A DNA stretch of 64,000 nucleotides from Solimonas variicoloris DSM 15731. Its GTDB lineage: Bacteria; Pseudomonadota; Gammaproteobacteria; Nevskiales; Nevskiaceae. The translations under genes were made by a program, and so were the position numbers. The DNA lies in the NCBI RefSeq assembly GCF_000382285.1, contig NZ_KB907926.1:310001-374000 (forward strand), written 5' to 3'. Shown here in pieces: positions 27,353 through 37,479 of this stretch (position 1 is its first letter; every line of letters begins with the position of its first letter). The notes under the pieces are model-generated. The model was not told the DNA's origin, did no database searches, and saw nothing but the letters and a program-made list of their open reading frames with translations.

Positions 27353-28594
27353 CTACTCGAACTCCATGCCGCCGGCGCCCTTGCGCACCGAGAAGCCGGC
27401 GCCGGCGAGATCGTCGAAGATCTGCCGCGCGTGCGCCTCGTCCTGAGCCTCGACCATCACCTCGAGCGTGGCGTCCTTGGCATGGCCGCGGTGCAGGCGC
27501 TCGTGGTGGACCTGGATGATGTTGCCGCCCGACTCGCCGATGCGGCCGGCGACGCGGGCGAGAAAGCCCGGCCGGTCCTCGATGACGATCGACAGCGAGA
27601 TCAGCCGCGACTCGTTGACGAGCTGGCGCAGCAACACCGACGCGAGCAGGCGCGTGTCGACATTGCCGCCGGAGACGACGAGGCCGACGTGGCGGCCGGC
27701 GAAGCGCGCCGGATCGGTCAACAGCGCGGCCAGGCCGACGGCGCCGGCGCCTTCGGCGATGACCTTCTCGATCGAGGCGAGCAGGCCGATCGCGCGCTCG
27801 ATCGCCTGCTCATCGACGCGCATCAGCTCGGCGACGTGCTCGCGGATGATCGCCAGCGTCAGGTGGCCGATGTTCTTGACGGCGATGCCCTCGGCGATCG
27901 TCTGGCCGCCCTTGACCAGCGACAGGTCGCCCTGCAGCGCCGCGTACGCGGAAGGATAGGCCGCCGACTCGACGCCGACGACGCGGATCGCCGGATCGAT
28001 GCCGTGCGCGGCGATCGCCATGCCGGAGATCAGGCCACCGCCGCCGACCGGCACGATCAGCGTGTCCAGTTCCGGCGCCTGCTCGAGCATTTCCAGCGCG
28101 ACCGTGCCCTGGCCGGCGATCACGTACGGATCGTCGTAAGGGTGGACCAGCGTCATGCCGCGCTTGCCGATCAGCTCGGTCTCGAGGAAAGCCTGGGCAT
28201 CGGCCAGGGTCTCGCCGTGCAGGATCACTTCGCCGCCGAGTTCGCGCGTATTGCGGACCTTGGTGAACGGCGTGTTGCCCGGCATGACGATGACGCTTTT
28301 GATGCCGAGCCGCGTGGCGTGGTAGGCGACGCCCTGCGCGTGATTGCCGGCCGACATCGCAGCGACCCCGGCGGCGCGCTCGGCTTCGCTGAGACTGGCC
28401 AGCTTGTTGAGCGCACCGCGTTCCTTGAACGAGGCGGTGAACTGGAAGTTCTCGAACTTGATCCAGACCTCGGCGCCGGTGATCTTCGACAGCACGCGCG
28501 AGCGCGTGCACGGCGTGCGCACGATCTGGCCGGCGATCACCTGCGCGGCGCGGCGCACATCGTCAAAGCTCACGGGGGACTGCGAAGCGTTCAT
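27353..28594 (-). CDS. ilvA: Threonine dehydratase (threonine ammonia-lyase) with C-terminal ACT-like domain
   Basis: PLP enzyme converting threonine to 2-oxobutyrate and ammonia. The 413-residue protein has the PLP-lysine motif FTASFKERGALNKL, the phosphate-binding loop PVGGGGLISGM, and the C-terminal VSGGNVD. An ACT-like regulatory segment follows (about residues 330-410: SIVIEDRPGFLARVAGRIGE). One ACT domain and this length fit the short biosynthetic/catabolic class rather than E. coli IlvA. It could feed isoleucine synthesis together with ilvD, which lies elsewhere in the window. Confidence 0.92.
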   Translation of the reverse strand: MNASQSPVSFDDVRRAAQVIAGQIVRTPCTRSRVLSKITGAEVWIKFENFQFTASFKERGALNKLASLSEAERAAGVAAMSAGNHAQGVAYHATRLGIKSVIVMPGNTPFTKVRNTRELGGEVILHGETLADAQAFLETELIGKRGMTLVHPYDDPYVIAGQGTVALEMLEQAPELDTLIVPVGGGGLISGMAIAAHGIDPAIRVVGVESAAYPSAYAALQGDLSLVKGGQTIAEGIAVKNIGHLTLAIIREHVAELMRVDEQAIERAIGLLASIEKVIAEGAGAVGLAALLTDPARFAGRHVGLVVSGGNVDTRLLASVLLRQLVNESRLISLSIVIEDRPGFLARVAGRIGESGGNIIQVHHERLHRGHAKDATLEVMVEAQDEAHARQIFDDLAGAGFSVRKGAGGMEFE

Positions 28595-28609
28595 TTTCTG
28601 CGTGTTTCC

Positions 28610-29128
28610 TCATTTCCTGCGGCTGCGGCGCACGTCGCTGACGACGCCGTCGCGCAGCGTCACCGTCACCCGGCCGGCGCCGCTGTCGGCATAGCTCCAG
28701 CGCTCGCGCAGACCCCGGGCGTCGCGATCGCTGTCGATCTTCGTCGGCGTGCCGAGCAGACGGCGCACGTCGGCGGCGCTCATGCCGCGCACCACCTCGC
28801 CGCGGACGCGGGCGGCGCGCAGGCGCTCGGCTTCGGCCGTGCGCGCCTCGTGATCCTGGCGCCAGGCGGCGTCTTCGGCGTCGCGCGCCTCGCGCCCGGC
28901 CTGCACACGGCGGTCGTGCTGCTCGGCGAGCGGCGCCGCGGCGCGGTCGGCCGGCATGACGTTGGCCTGCGGCACCGCCAGCGGCGCGTCGCCGGCCTGG
29001 CAGGGCCGGTCGCTGAACTGCGTGACGCCGCCGACAACGCAGCGGTACACCTCGGCCGGCGCCGGCGGCGCCGCGGCAGCGGCGAACACCGCCAGCAGCA
29101 CCCGCAAAACGCCGGATCCGGCTTTCAT
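28610..29128 (-). CDS. Exported DUF4124-domain protein with C-terminal SmpA/OmlA-like segment
   Basis: 172 residues: a signal peptide (MKAGSGVLRVLLAVFAAAAAPPAPA), then the DUF4124 pattern EVYRCVVGGVTQFSDRPC, a long charged helical stretch (about residues 60-110, heptad-like, Arg/Glu/Ala-rich), and GMSAADVRRLLGTPTKI...RWSYADSGAGRVTVTLRDG, which resembles the SmpA/OmlA lipoprotein fold. Probably periplasmic; function unknown. Divergent from ettA. Confidence 0.75.
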   Translation of the reverse strand: MKAGSGVLRVLLAVFAAAAAPPAPAEVYRCVVGGVTQFSDRPCQAGDAPLAVPQANVMPADRAAAPLAEQHDRRVQAGREARDAEDAAWRQDHEARTAEAERLRAARVRGEVVRGMSAADVRRLLGTPTKIDSDRDARGLRERWSYADSGAGRVTVTLRDGVVSDVRRSRRK

Positions 29129-29238
29129 GTCGCGATTATGGTCTTGCATGGTCTTGTCCGCCTGAGGGGCTGCCCCCATATCGATCCGCTACAATCCCCA
29201 CCCTTTTTCGCACTCCTTCCCCGAGATATCCGCGCCTT

Positions 29239-30903
29239 ATGTCCCAGTACGTCTACACGATGAATCGCGTCGGCAAGATCGTGCCGCCGAAGAAAGAAAT
29301 CCTGCGCGATATCTCGCTGTCGTTCTTCCCGGGCGCCAAGATCGGCGTGCTCGGCTACAACGGCGCCGGCAAGTCGACGCTGCTGCGCATCATGGCCGGC
29401 GTCGACAAGGACTACGTCGGCGAGGCGCGGCCGATGCCGGGCCTGAAGGTCGGCTACCTGCCGCAGGAGCCCAAGCTCGACCCGAACAAGACCGTGCGCG
29501 GCAACGTCGAGGAAGCACTCGGCGAGGTGCTGAAGCTCAAGGAGGAACTCGACGCGGTCTACGCCGCCTACGCCGAGGAAGGCGCCGACTTCGACAAGCT
29601 CGCCGCCAAGCAGGCCGACCTCGAAGCCAAGATCGCCGCCGCCGACGCCGAGAACATCGACGTCATCCTCGACAAGGCCGCCGAGGCGCTGAACCTGCCG
29701 CCGTGGGACGCCGACGTCACCAAGCTGTCCGGCGGCGAACGCCGTCGCGTCGCGCTGTGCCGGCTGCTGCTGAGCAAGCCGGACATGATCCTGCTCGACG
29801 AGCCGACCAACCACCTCGATGCCGAATCGGTCGCCTGGCTGGAGAAGTTCCTCAAGGACTTCCCGGGCACCATCATCGCCGTCACCCACGACCGCTACTT
29901 CCTCGACAACGTCGCCGGCTGGATCCTCGAACTCGACCGCGGCCACGGCATTCCGTGGCAGGGCAACTACTCCTCGTGGCTGGAACAGAAGGAAAAGCGC
30001 CTCGAAACTGAGCAGAAGCAGGAAGACGCCCACACCAAGGCGATGAAGGAAGAGCTCGAGTGGGTGCGCAAGAACCCCAAGGGCCGCCAGGCCAAGAGCA
30101 AGGCGCGCATCAAGGCGTTCGAGGAGCTGGCCTCGCAGGAATACCAGAAACGCAGCGAGACCAAGGAGCTGTACATCCCGCCCGGCCCGCGCCTCGGCGA
30201 CAAGGTCATCGAGGTCAACAACCTGACCAAGAAGTTCGGCGACCGCACCCTGTACCAGGGCGTCAGCTTCTCGGTGCCGCGCGGCGCGATCGTCGGCATC
30301 ATCGGCGCCAACGGCATGGGCAAGACCACGCTGTTCAGGATGCTGACCGGCCAGGACAAGGATTACGAGGGCGAGATCACGGTCGGCGAAACCGTGAAGT
30401 TCGCTTACGTCGACCAGAGCCGTGACGCGCTCAACGGCGACAACACCGTGTTCCAGGAAGTCGCCGGTGGCAACGACCTGATCCGCGTCGGCAATTTCGA
30501 AATGCCGTCGCGCGCCTACATCGGCCGCTTCAACTTCAAGGGCGAAGCACAGCAGAAGCGCCTCAAGGAGCTGTCGGGCGGCGAACGCAACCGCGTGCAT
30601 CTGGCCAAGATGCTGCTGCAGGGCGGCAACGTCCTGCTGCTCGACGAACCGACCAACGACCTCGACGTCGAAACCCTGCGTGCACTCGAAGAAGCGGTGC
30701 TCGATTTTCCGGGCAACGTCATGGTCATCTCGCATGACCGCTGGTTCCTCGACCGCGTCGCCACGCATATCCTCGCCTTCGAGGATTCCGGCGAAGTGAT
30801 CTGGCACGAAGGCAACTATCGCGAGTACGAGGACGACTTCCGCCGCCGCACCGGCTCCGAGCCGGGCGTCAACCGCGCCGCACGCCACAAGAAGCTGGCC
30901 TGA
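29239..30903 (+). CDS. ettA: Energy-dependent translational throttle protein (ABC-F)
   Basis: Ribosome-binding ABC-F protein that gates the first elongation steps according to ATP/ADP level. The 554-residue protein carries two ATPase domains: Walker [10 protein letters not shown] with signature [12 protein letters not shown], and Walker [10 protein letters not shown] with [14 protein letters not shown] charged linker and arm of about 80 residues lies between ([31 protein letters not shown]). Length and the opening [21 protein letters not shown] fit EttA rather than Uup or YheS. Confidence 0.96.
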   Translation: MSQYVYTMNRVGKIVPPKKEILRDISLSFFPGAKIGVLGYNGAGKSTLLRIMAGVDKDYVGEARPMPGLKVGYLPQEPKLDPNKTVRGNVEEALGEVLKLKEELDAVYAAYAEEGADFDKLAAKQADLEAKIAAADAENIDVILDKAAEALNLPPWDADVTKLSGGERRRVALCRLLLSKPDMILLDEPTNHLDAESVAWLEKFLKDFPGTIIAVTHDRYFLDNVAGWILELDRGHGIPWQGNYSSWLEQKEKRLETEQKQEDAHTKAMKEELEWVRKNPKGRQAKSKARIKAFEELASQEYQKRSETKELYIPPGPRLGDKVIEVNNLTKKFGDRTLYQGVSFSVPRGAIVGIIGANGMGKTTLFRMLTGQDKDYEGEITVGETVKFAYVDQSRDALNGDNTVFQEVAGGNDLIRVGNFEMPSRAYIGRFNFKGEAQQKRLKELSGGERNRVHLAKMLLQGGNVLLLDEPTNDLDVETLRALEEAVLDFPGNVMVISHDRWFLDRVATHILAFEDSGEVIWHEGNYREYEDDFRRRTGSEPGVNRAARHKKLA

Positions 30904-30923
30904 GGCACCGCGTCGCAGCTCGC

Positions 30924-30955
30924 AGGCGGCGGCACCGCAAGGTCCGCCGCCTTTT
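30924..30955 (+). terminator. Intrinsic terminator after ettA
   Basis: AGGCGGCGG and CCGCCGCCT pair as a 9-bp stem with an 11-nt loop, followed by a short T-run (TTTT). Confidence 0.75.
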
Positions 30956-31109
30956 CTGTGCGCGCGACGGCCACCGTGTCCGATCCGCAAAGCCCCTTGC
31001 CGCCTTCGCGGAGGACGCGCGCGGCCGCAGCGCTTAGGATGTGCGCCAGCCGCCGCGCCAGCCCTGCCGGCGCGCGCCTTTCTTCTTCGCCCGGAACCGA
31101 TGACCGCGC

Positions 31110-31868
31110 ATGAACCAACACCTGGCCTATCGCTGGCACCAGCGGCGCCTGCAGCCGATCGAATTCGTCCACCGCGTGTCGCTCGACGAGCTGCTCGGCA
31201 TCGAGCGGCAGAAGGCGGCGCTGGAGCAGAACACACGCCAGTTCGTTGCGCGCAAGCCGGCCAATCACGTGCTGCTGACCGGTTCGCGCGGCACCGGCAA
31301 GTCGTCGATCGTCAAGGCCATCCTCAACGCGTTCGCGCCGCAGGGGCTGCGTCTCGTCGAGCTGGCGGTGCATGACCTCATCGACCTGCCGGACGTGGTC
31401 GCACCGCTGCGCGGGCGCGAGGAGCGCTTCGTGCTGTACGTCGACGATTTCTCGGTCGCCACCAACGATCCGGCGCTGACCGCGCTGAAGACGGCGCTCG
31501 ACGGCGGTATCGAGGAGCCGCCGGAGAACGTGCTGATCTACGCGACCTCCAACCGTCGCCACTTGATGCCGGAGATGAAGCGCGACAACGAGGAATACCA
31601 CTGGATCGACGACGAGCTGCATCCGGGCGAATCGACCGAGGAGAAAATCTCGCTGTCCGAACGCTTCGGCCTGTGGCTGAGCTTTCCGCCGTTCACGCAG
31701 GAGCAGTATCTCGACGTCGTGCGCCTGCACCTCGCCAAGCTCGGCCATGGCGCCTGGGACGAGGAAACCGAGAAACTGGCGCTGCGCTGGGCGCTGAACC
31801 GCGCTTCGCGCTCCGGCCGCGTCGCGCGCCAGTTCGCGCGCGACTGGGCCGGCCGCCACGCCGGCTGA
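31110..31868 (+). CDS. DUF815-family AAA+ ATPase
   Basis: 252 residues, cytoplasmic. The P-loop is GSRGTGKSS (about residue 58) and the Walker-B-like segment is [11 protein letters not shown]. The family marker [14 protein letters not shown] is present, followed by the acidic [35 protein letters not shown]815 proteins are widespread predicted ATPases of unresolved role. It starts about 150 bp after the ettA terminator and precedes a cyclophilin gene by 27 bp, so those two are probably co-transcribed. Confidence 0.9.
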   Translation: MNQHLAYRWHQRRLQPIEFVHRVSLDELLGIERQKAALEQNTRQFVARKPANHVLLTGSRGTGKSSIVKAILNAFAPQGLRLVELAVHDLIDLPDVVAPLRGREERFVLYVDDFSVATNDPALTALKTALDGGIEEPPENVLIYATSNRRHLMPEMKRDNEEYHWIDDELHPGESTEEKISLSERFGLWLSFPPFTQEQYLDVVRLHLAKLGHGAWDEETEKLALRWALNRASRSGRVARQFARDWAGRHAG

Positions 31869-31895
31869 ACGGTTCCCCTGCCGAAGGTCCGCCCG

Positions 31896-32855
31896 ATGCG
31901 CCTGCCCCGGGTCACCCGCACGCTCCTCCGCACCGTCATCGGCCCGGGCGCGGCGCTCGCCGTCGGCCTCGCCGGCGCCGCCACGCCGCCGCCCGACGCC
32001 GCGAACGCGCCGTCGCGCACGCTGCAGCAGGTGCTCGACGCCGCGCCGCCGTCCGACTGGCGCCCGCTCGACGCCGACCACGCGCTGCTGCTCGAACTGC
32101 CGGCCGGACGCGTCGTCATCGAACTGGCGCCGGCCTTCGCGCCGGCGCACGTCGCCAACCTCAAGACCCTGGTGCGGGCGCACTACTTCGACGGCCTGGC
32201 GATCCTGCGCGTGCAGGACGGCTACGTGACGCAGTGGGGCGATCCGCGCGGCGAGGACGATGCGCAGGCGCGGCCGCTCGGCAAGGCGGCGGCGCGACTG
32301 GCGCCCGAATTCACGCGTGCCGCCGCCGGGCTCGCCTTCAATGCACTGCCGGATGCCGATACCTACGCGCCCGAAACCGGTTTCGTCGACGGCTTCCCGG
32401 CCGCGCGCGACCGCGCCGCGAACGAGGCCTGGCTGACGCATTGCTACGGCATGGTCGGCGCCGCCCGCGCCGACGATCCGCAATCCGGCCCGGGCAGCGA
32501 GCTGTACGTCGTCATCGGCCAGGCGCCGCGCCAGCTCGATCGCAACATCGCGCTCGTCGGCCGCGTCGTGCAGGGCATGGAGCACCTGGCGGCGCTGCCG
32601 CGCGGCAGCGGCCCGCTGGGCTTCTACACCGACGCCGAGCCGCGCCCCGCGCTGACGCGCGTGCGCCTGGTCGCCGACCTGCCGCCGGCCGAGCGCCCGG
32701 CGCTCGAACTGCTGCGCACCGACACCGCCACGTTCGCCGCGCTGGTCGAATCGCGCCGCCAGCGCCGCGACGACTGGTACCGGCGTCCGGCCGGGCGCAT
32801 CGACGTCTGCAACGTGCCGCTGCCGGTGCGCGCCGCCGCCATGGCGCCGCGCTGA
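31896..32855 (+). CDS. Periplasmic cyclophilin-type peptidyl-prolyl isomerase
   Basis: 319 residues with an N-terminal signal ([28 protein letters not shown]). The cyclophilin core is recognisable ([45 protein letters not shown], then [30 protein letters not shown]), with a longer insertion than usual. It likely assists folding of exported proteins. The C-terminal 70 residues are an extra segment ([14 protein letters not shown]...[19 protein letters not shown]). Confidence 0.85.
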   Translation: MRLPRVTRTLLRTVIGPGAALAVGLAGAATPPPDAANAPSRTLQQVLDAAPPSDWRPLDADHALLLELPAGRVVIELAPAFAPAHVANLKTLVRAHYFDGLAILRVQDGYVTQWGDPRGEDDAQARPLGKAAARLAPEFTRAAAGLAFNALPDADTYAPETGFVDGFPAARDRAANEAWLTHCYGMVGAARADDPQSGPGSELYVVIGQAPRQLDRNIALVGRVVQGMEHLAALPRGSGPLGFYTDAEPRPALTRVRLVADLPPAERPALELLRTDTATFAALVESRRQRRDDWYRRPAGRIDVCNVPLPVRAAAMAPR

Positions 32856-32952
32856 TCCCGCCCGCCGGCGCGCAAGGGCACGCCCGAGCGGCGAGACGGT
32901 CGGTCGCCGCCGCCGACCGCCACTGCGGCGGCCAGCGGCGACGCGGCGCGGC

Positions 32953-33219
32953 CTACTCGACGCGCGTCACCACGCCGTCCTTGATCGCCACCAGTCCGTT
33001 CAGCTTCTTGCCGTTGCCGCTGCACTTGATGCGGATGGTGACCGCGCCGTCGGCGCCGACTTCCTTGCTGCTGGCCGCGCACGATGGCGGCAGATCGGCG
33101 AGAAACTTGTCCGCCTGCGCCAGATCCGCCGGGTTCGCTCCGGCCGCCTGTGCGGGCGCGGCCCACGCGGCGGCGATCGCCAGAAGCCCGACGGCCGCCC
33201 TGCTGTTGTTGCTGATCAT
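32953..33219 (-). CDS. Small exported protein of unknown function
   Basis: 88 residues: a signal peptide (MISNNSRAAVGLLAIAAAWAAPAQA) and a short mature part with two cysteines (SCAASSKEVGADGAVTIRIKC), which could form a disulphide. ATG 33219 is supported by GGAGGG 7 nt upstream. I do not recognise the family. It converges on the cyclophilin gene. Confidence 0.7.
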   Translation of the reverse strand: MISNNSRAAVGLLAIAAAWAAPAQAAGANPADLAQADKFLADLPPSCAASSKEVGADGAVTIRIKCSGNGKKLNGLVAIKDGVVTRVE

Positions 33220-33378
33220 GCGACATCCCTCCGTTCGCTGTGGTCCGGCTGCCGGCGGGTCCGCTCGCGCCTGCCGCAACGGAAACGGGCGCCGGCCGCA
33301 TCGGTAGTAGCCGATGCTTTCCATACCGGTCCTGAACCGCGGTGCCGCCGGCGCCGCACGACCGGACCGTCGCCCACG

Positions 33379-33407
33379 AAAAAGGCCCCCTCGCCGGGGG
33401 CCTCTTT
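33379..33407 (-). terminator. Bidirectional intrinsic terminator after the acyl-CoA-binding protein gene
   Basis: GGCCCCC-TCGCC-GGGGGCC is flanked by AAAAA on the left and TCTTTT on the right, so it can work in both directions. It lies 18 bp beyond the stop of the minus-strand ACBP gene. Confidence 0.8.
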
Positions 33408-33424
33408 TGCTGACGACGGATGCC

Positions 33425-33691
33425 TTACCGGTGCGTCTTGAGCAGCGCCGCGACCTTGTCGATGTACTTCTTCATCGCCTCGTCGGCCTTGGCGCCCTTG
33501 AGCTTGGCCCAGGCGTCGTACTTGGCGCGGCCGACCATGTCGAGCATGCCCGGGCGCGAACCGCTGACGTCGCCCTCGGCAGCCTGCTTGTAGTGGGCGT
33601 AGAGGAACAGCATGTCGTCGTTGCCCGGACGCTTGGTCAGCGTCTTGACCTCCGCCTGCGCCTTGGTGAAATCCGCTTTCAGATCGGCCAT
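33425..33691 (-). CDS. Acyl-CoA-binding protein
   Basis: Binds medium/long-chain acyl-CoA in the cytoplasm. The 88-residue four-helix protein shows DMLFLYAHYKQAAEGDVSGSRPGMLDMVGRAKYDAWAKLKG, matching the ACBP signature (YKQAT-GD--G-RPG--D--GKAKWDAW). ATG 33691 is supported by GGGGAG 5 nt upstream; the ATG at 33727 would add unconserved residues. It is transcribed alone and has its own terminator. Confidence 0.95.
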   Translation of the reverse strand: MADLKADFTKAQAEVKTLTKRPGNDDMLFLYAHYKQAAEGDVSGSRPGMLDMVGRAKYDAWAKLKGAKADEAMKKYIDKVAALLKTHR

Positions 33692-33803
33692 GTCGCTCCC
33701 CGCTGTCATTGTGTGGGCCGCGAGCATAGCAAAGCGATCGCCGCCGCCCGTTCGCGGCGGCGACAGTCGCGGCTCGCCATTGCGGCCAGTCGCGCCGCCC
33801 GGC

Positions 33804-35114
33804 TCACACGCGGCTGGCGAACACGCGTCCGCCGCCGCCGCTGAGCGGGATCGCGTAACCGGCCTCCAGCTCGAAGTTGACGAAGTTCTTGAAGCGCACG
33901 CGCAGACCGACGCCGAGGCTGGTATGCGCGCTGTCGAACCAGAACTGCTCAGCCTGGCGGCTGACGTTGCCCGATTCGAGGATCACGACGCCACGCAGCC
34001 ACGGCCACGGCGTGTAAAGCGGCCGCGCGAACTCGAGCTGCAGCAGCCAGAACGCGTCGCCCTCGCGGAAGTTGACCTCGTAACCGCGCAGCGCATCGGA
34101 GCCGCCGAGGCCGAACGGATGCACCGGCTGCGGACCGCCGAAGTACCAGCCGCCGCTGGCGATGAAATGCAGCGTCTGGTGGTCGGTGCTGCCGATCGGC
34201 ATGAAGCGCGCGTAGCTGCTGTCGATGCGCCCGTAGTGATAGTCGGAACCGAGATTCTCGCTGGCGAAGCTGTAGCCGAGCTTGAACAGGTCGCCGACGT
34301 CGCTGTAGATCCGGTAGTGCCAGTCGCGGTAGCGAAGCGCGACGCTCGGCGACCAGGCCGTGCCGTACGCCGGCGGCGCAGCGGCGCCGGCGGTGTCCTG
34401 AACGTTGTAGTCGAGCCCCAGCGTCAGGCGCCAGCCCTGGCTCGGCGGCACGCTGCCGCCGAGCCGGCGCGAAACCGTGAAGCCCAAGTCGTGGAAGGTT
34501 TCCGTGTAGGTGCTGCCGTCGTCGTTGTCGACCGGCCGCGTGCTGTAGCCGCCGTAGACCGACAGACCGTACGGCGAGCCGCCGATAAACGGAATCGAGT
34601 ACGAGGCCGAGTACTGCGATTCGCGGCCGACGTTCTGCTGCTTCTGGTCCTCTTCGAGCCAGATCACGCGCAGATCGTGATTGAGCCCCCAGACGTTGTC
34701 CCAGCGCAGCTGCGCGCCGTAGGCATAGCGGCCGTCGCTCTTGGCGTCGACGCGCGGCAGCGGCAGCAGGTAGTAGCGCTCGACGACGCGGAACACCACG
34801 CGCACGCCGTCCGCCAGCGGCTCGGTGCGCACGCTGACCTGCTTGAACAGGCCGAGATCCTGGATCGCCTGGCGGCTCGCTTCGAGCTGCCGCGGGCTCG
34901 TCGGCGCGCCGACGCGGACGGCGATCTCGCGGCGCAGGGTCTGCGCCCGCGTCGTGTCATTGCCTTCGAACACGATCTCGCGGACGACCGGCGTCGGCTC
35001 GGAGCCGGCGTCGGTTTCCGCGGCCAGCGCCGGCTGCAGCAGGACGGCGCCGACGATGGCCGCGCCACAGGCCGCGTCCCGCATCCATCGTCCGCATCGT
35101 GCCGCTGCGCGCAT
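33804..35114 (-). CDS. Omp85-superfamily outer-membrane protein (single POTRA domain plus barrel)
   Basis: 436 residues. A signal peptide precedes a single POTRA-like domain (about residues 40-120: VVREIVFEGNDTTRAQTLRREI, FKQVSVRTEPLADGVRVVFRVVERYYLLPLPRV) and a beta-barrel of the bacterial surface antigen (D15) type, with the lid-loop motif GGSDALRGYEV in the conserved position (GG-RGY) and a C-terminal strand. It is too short for BamA or TamA. ATG 35114 has AAGGTGG just upstream. Possible roles are lipid or protein export; partners are not obvious from the neighbours. Confidence 0.82.
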   Translation of the reverse strand: MRAAARCGRWMRDAACGAAIVGAVLLQPALAAETDAGSEPTPVVREIVFEGNDTTRAQTLRREIAVRVGAPTSPRQLEASRQAIQDLGLFKQVSVRTEPLADGVRVVFRVVERYYLLPLPRVDAKSDGRYAYGAQLRWDNVWGLNHDLRVIWLEEDQKQQNVGRESQYSASYSIPFIGGSPYGLSVYGGYSTRPVDNDDGSTYTETFHDLGFTVSRRLGGSVPPSQGWRLTLGLDYNVQDTAGAAAPPAYGTAWSPSVALRYRDWHYRIYSDVGDLFKLGYSFASENLGSDYHYGRIDSSYARFMPIGSTDHQTLHFIASGGWYFGGPQPVHPFGLGGSDALRGYEVNFREGDAFWLLQLEFARPLYTPWPWLRGVVILESGNVSRQAEQFWFDSAHTSLGVGLRVRFKNFVNFELEAGYAIPLSGGGGRVFASRV

Positions 35115-35252
35115 CGTCCACCTTATGCGTCCCTGCTCCGTGCCGCGGCGATTCGCCGCGCCACCGGGCGCCGATGCCGACAATCTAGCAAGGCCATGTC
35201 AACGCAGCGTTGGCGGGCGCGCCGTGCGTCCGCCACGCCGTACCGCCGGTCC

Positions 35253-35753
35253 TCAGGCGCCGATGCGCTGCAGCGTCACGAAGCGGAACGGATAGGCATG
35301 GCGCTCGTCGGCCGGGTGCGGGACGGCCTCGATCTCGCGGAATTCGGCGCGCTCGAAAGCCGGGAACCAGGCGTCGCCGCCATCGACGCGGGCCTGCACC
35401 TCGGTCAGGTAGATCCGCCGCGCCAGCGGCAGCGTCTGCCGGTACAGCTCGGCGCCGCCGATCACCATCAGCTCGCCGTTCTCGTGCGCCGCGAGCGCGG
35501 CGTCGAGCGACGCGAAGGCGCGCACGCCCTCGCCCTGCGGCCGGAACGCCGGATCGCGCGACACGATCCAGTTGGCACGATCGACCAGTGGCTTGCCGAG
35601 CGAGTCCCAGGTCTTGCGGCCCATCAGCACGGTCTTGCCGAGCGTCAGGCGTTTGAAATGTTTCATGTCGTCCGGCAGCCGCCACGGCAGGCCGTTGTCG
35701 CGGCCGATCAGCCGGTTCTCGTCCATCGCCACGACCAGACTCACGCTGCGCAT
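35253..35753 (-). CDS. folA: Dihydrofolate reductase
   Basis: NADPH-dependent reduction of dihydrofolate to tetrahydrofolate. The 166-residue protein has the active-site segment GRDNGLPWRLPDDMKHFKRLT with the catalytic Asp, the NADPH segment GKTVLMGRKTWDSLGKPL, and MVIGGAELYRQTLPLA. It lies 58 bp downstream of thyA, whose product (dihydrofolate) it recycles. Confidence 0.96.
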   Translation of the reverse strand: MRSVSLVVAMDENRLIGRDNGLPWRLPDDMKHFKRLTLGKTVLMGRKTWDSLGKPLVDRANWIVSRDPAFRPQGEGVRAFASLDAALAAHENGELMVIGGAELYRQTLPLARRIYLTEVQARVDGGDAWFPAFERAEFREIEAVPHPADERHAYPFRFVTLQRIGA

Positions 35754-35811
35754 GCTTCGCTCTTCCCTCTTGCGCGCACCGCGCGTGCGGCGGCCGTTGC
35801 CCAAACCGCCC

Positions 35812-36606
35812 TCAAACCGCGACTTCGCCCTTGATGTGCGGGTGCGCCTGGTAGCCGACCAGTTCGAAGTCCTCGAGCTCGTAGGCGTCGATCGACGGCG
35901 GGCGCCGCTTGAGGATCATCTTCGGCAGCGGATACGGCTCGCGCGTCAGCTGCAGCTGCACCTGCTCGAGATGGTTCTTGTAGATGTGCACGTCGCCGCC
36001 GGTCCAGACGAACACGCCGGGTTCCAGATCGCACTGCTGCGCGAGCATCATCAGCAACAGCGCGTAGCTGGCGATGTTGAACGGCACGCCGAGGAACATG
36101 TCGCAGGAGCGCTGGTAGAGCTGCAGGTTGAGGCGGCCGTTCAGCACCGAGGTCTGGAACAGGCAATGGCACGGCGCCAGCGCCATCTTCGGCAGATCGC
36201 CCGGGTTCCAAGCGCTGACCAGCTGGCGGCGCGAAGCCGGATCCTTTCTGATCAGCTCGATCAGCTGCTTGATCTGGTCGATGTGACGGCCGTCGGCCGT
36301 CACCCAGTCACGCCACTGCTTGCCGTAGACCGGACCGAGGTCACCGTGCTCGTCGGCCCACTCGTCCCAGATCGATACCTTGCGCTCCTGCAGCCAGCGC
36401 ACGTTGGTGTCGCCGCGCAGGAACCAGAGCAGTTCGACGATGATCGAGCGCAGATGCAGCTTCTTGGTCGTCACCACCGGAAAGCCGTCGGCGAGATCGA
36501 AGCGCATCTGCCCGCCGAACGTCGCCAGCGTGCCGACGCCGGTGCGGTCCTGCTGCTCGACGCCTTCGTCGAGCACGCGGCGCAGCAGATCGAGATAGGG
36601 CTTCAT
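35812..36606 (-). CDS. thyA: Thymidylate synthase
   Basis: Methylates dUMP to dTMP using methylene-tetrahydrofolate. Exactly 264 residues, the standard length, with the nucleophile in [50 protein letters not shown] and RTGVGT near the N-terminus. Its ATG overlaps the lgt stop (ATGA), so the order lgt-thyA-folA forms one unit, an arrangement known from other Gammaproteobacteria. Confidence 0.98.
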   Translation of the reverse strand: MKPYLDLLRRVLDEGVEQQDRTGVGTLATFGGQMRFDLADGFPVVTTKKLHLRSIIVELLWFLRGDTNVRWLQERKVSIWDEWADEHGDLGPVYGKQWRDWVTADGRHIDQIKQLIELIRKDPASRRQLVSAWNPGDLPKMALAPCHCLFQTSVLNGRLNLQLYQRSCDMFLGVPFNIASYALLLMMLAQQCDLEPGVFVWTGGDVHIYKNHLEQVQLQLTREPYPLPKMILKRRPPSIDAYELEDFELVGYQAHPHIKGEVAV

Positions 36607-37433
36607 GCGCGGCTCCCGGCGGCCTTCGGCGCCGCGCCACGGCGCAGCGCCCAGACCAGGATGACGAGGCCGGCAGCCAGCATCGGCAGACACAGCTCCT
36701 GGCCGCGCGTCAGCCAGCCGAAATGCAGATAGCCGAGCTGCGCGTCGGGCACGCGCACGAACTCGACGAGAAAGCGGAACGAGCCGTAAAGCAGCAGGAA
36801 CAGCGCGCTGATGACGCCGCGCGGCGTCGGCCGCTTGCCGACCCACCAGAGGATCGCGAACATCACCAGGCCTTCGAGACCGGCCTCGTAGAGCATGCTC
36901 GGATGGCGCGGCAGCGAATCCGGCGCCGTGTGCGGGAACACCATGCCCCACGGCAGATCGGTCGGCTTGCCCCACAGCTCGCCATTGATGAAGTTGCCGA
37001 TGCGGCCGGTGAACAGACCGATCGGCGTCAGCACCGCGGCGAAATCGGCGACTTCGAAGTACGGCAGCTTCTGCACGCGCGCGAACACGCCCATCGCGAT
37101 CAGTACGCCGATCAGACCACCGTGGAACGACATGCCGCCCTGCCAGACGCGCAGGATCATCAGCGGGTCGGACGCCGGCAACCAGTGCCCGTTGGCGTCG
37201 TACGAGTAGAACAGGATGTAGCCGATGCGCCCGCCGAGGATCACGCCCAGCACGACGTAGAACAGCAGGTCGGAAATGCGCTCGCGCGGCCAGGCCACGT
37301 GCGGCAGGCGCGCGCGGCGCAGCGCCAGCAGCCAGGCACCCCAGAAGCCGAGCAGATACATCAGCCCGTACCAGTGGATGGCGAGCGGGCCGAGCTTGAC
37401 GGCGACGGGATCGATGTTCGGATGGGTCAGCAT
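36603..37433 (-). CDS. lgt: Prolipoprotein diacylglyceryl transferase
   Basis: Inner-membrane enzyme that attaches diacylglycerol to the lipobox cysteine of prolipoproteins. The 276-residue protein has seven hydrophobic segments, [13 protein letters not shown] (conserved His), and the signature [13 protein letters not shown]. The opening [22 protein letters not shown] is typical. Several lipoproteins encoded in this window are its likely substrates. Stop/start overlap (ATGA) with thyA. Confidence 0.97.
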   Translation of the reverse strand: MLTHPNIDPVAVKLGPLAIHWYGLMYLLGFWGAWLLALRRARLPHVAWPRERISDLLFYVVLGVILGGRIGYILFYSYDANGHWLPASDPLMILRVWQGGMSFHGGLIGVLIAMGVFARVQKLPYFEVADFAAVLTPIGLFTGRIGNFINGELWGKPTDLPWGMVFPHTAPDSLPRHPSMLYEAGLEGLVMFAILWWVGKRPTPRGVISALFLLLYGSFRFLVEFVRVPDAQLGYLHFGWLTRGQELCLPMLAAGLVILVWALRRGAAPKAAGSRA

Positions 37434-37479
37434 GCGGCGATTGTAATGGGAGCGATGCGACGGATTGGCGAAGACGACG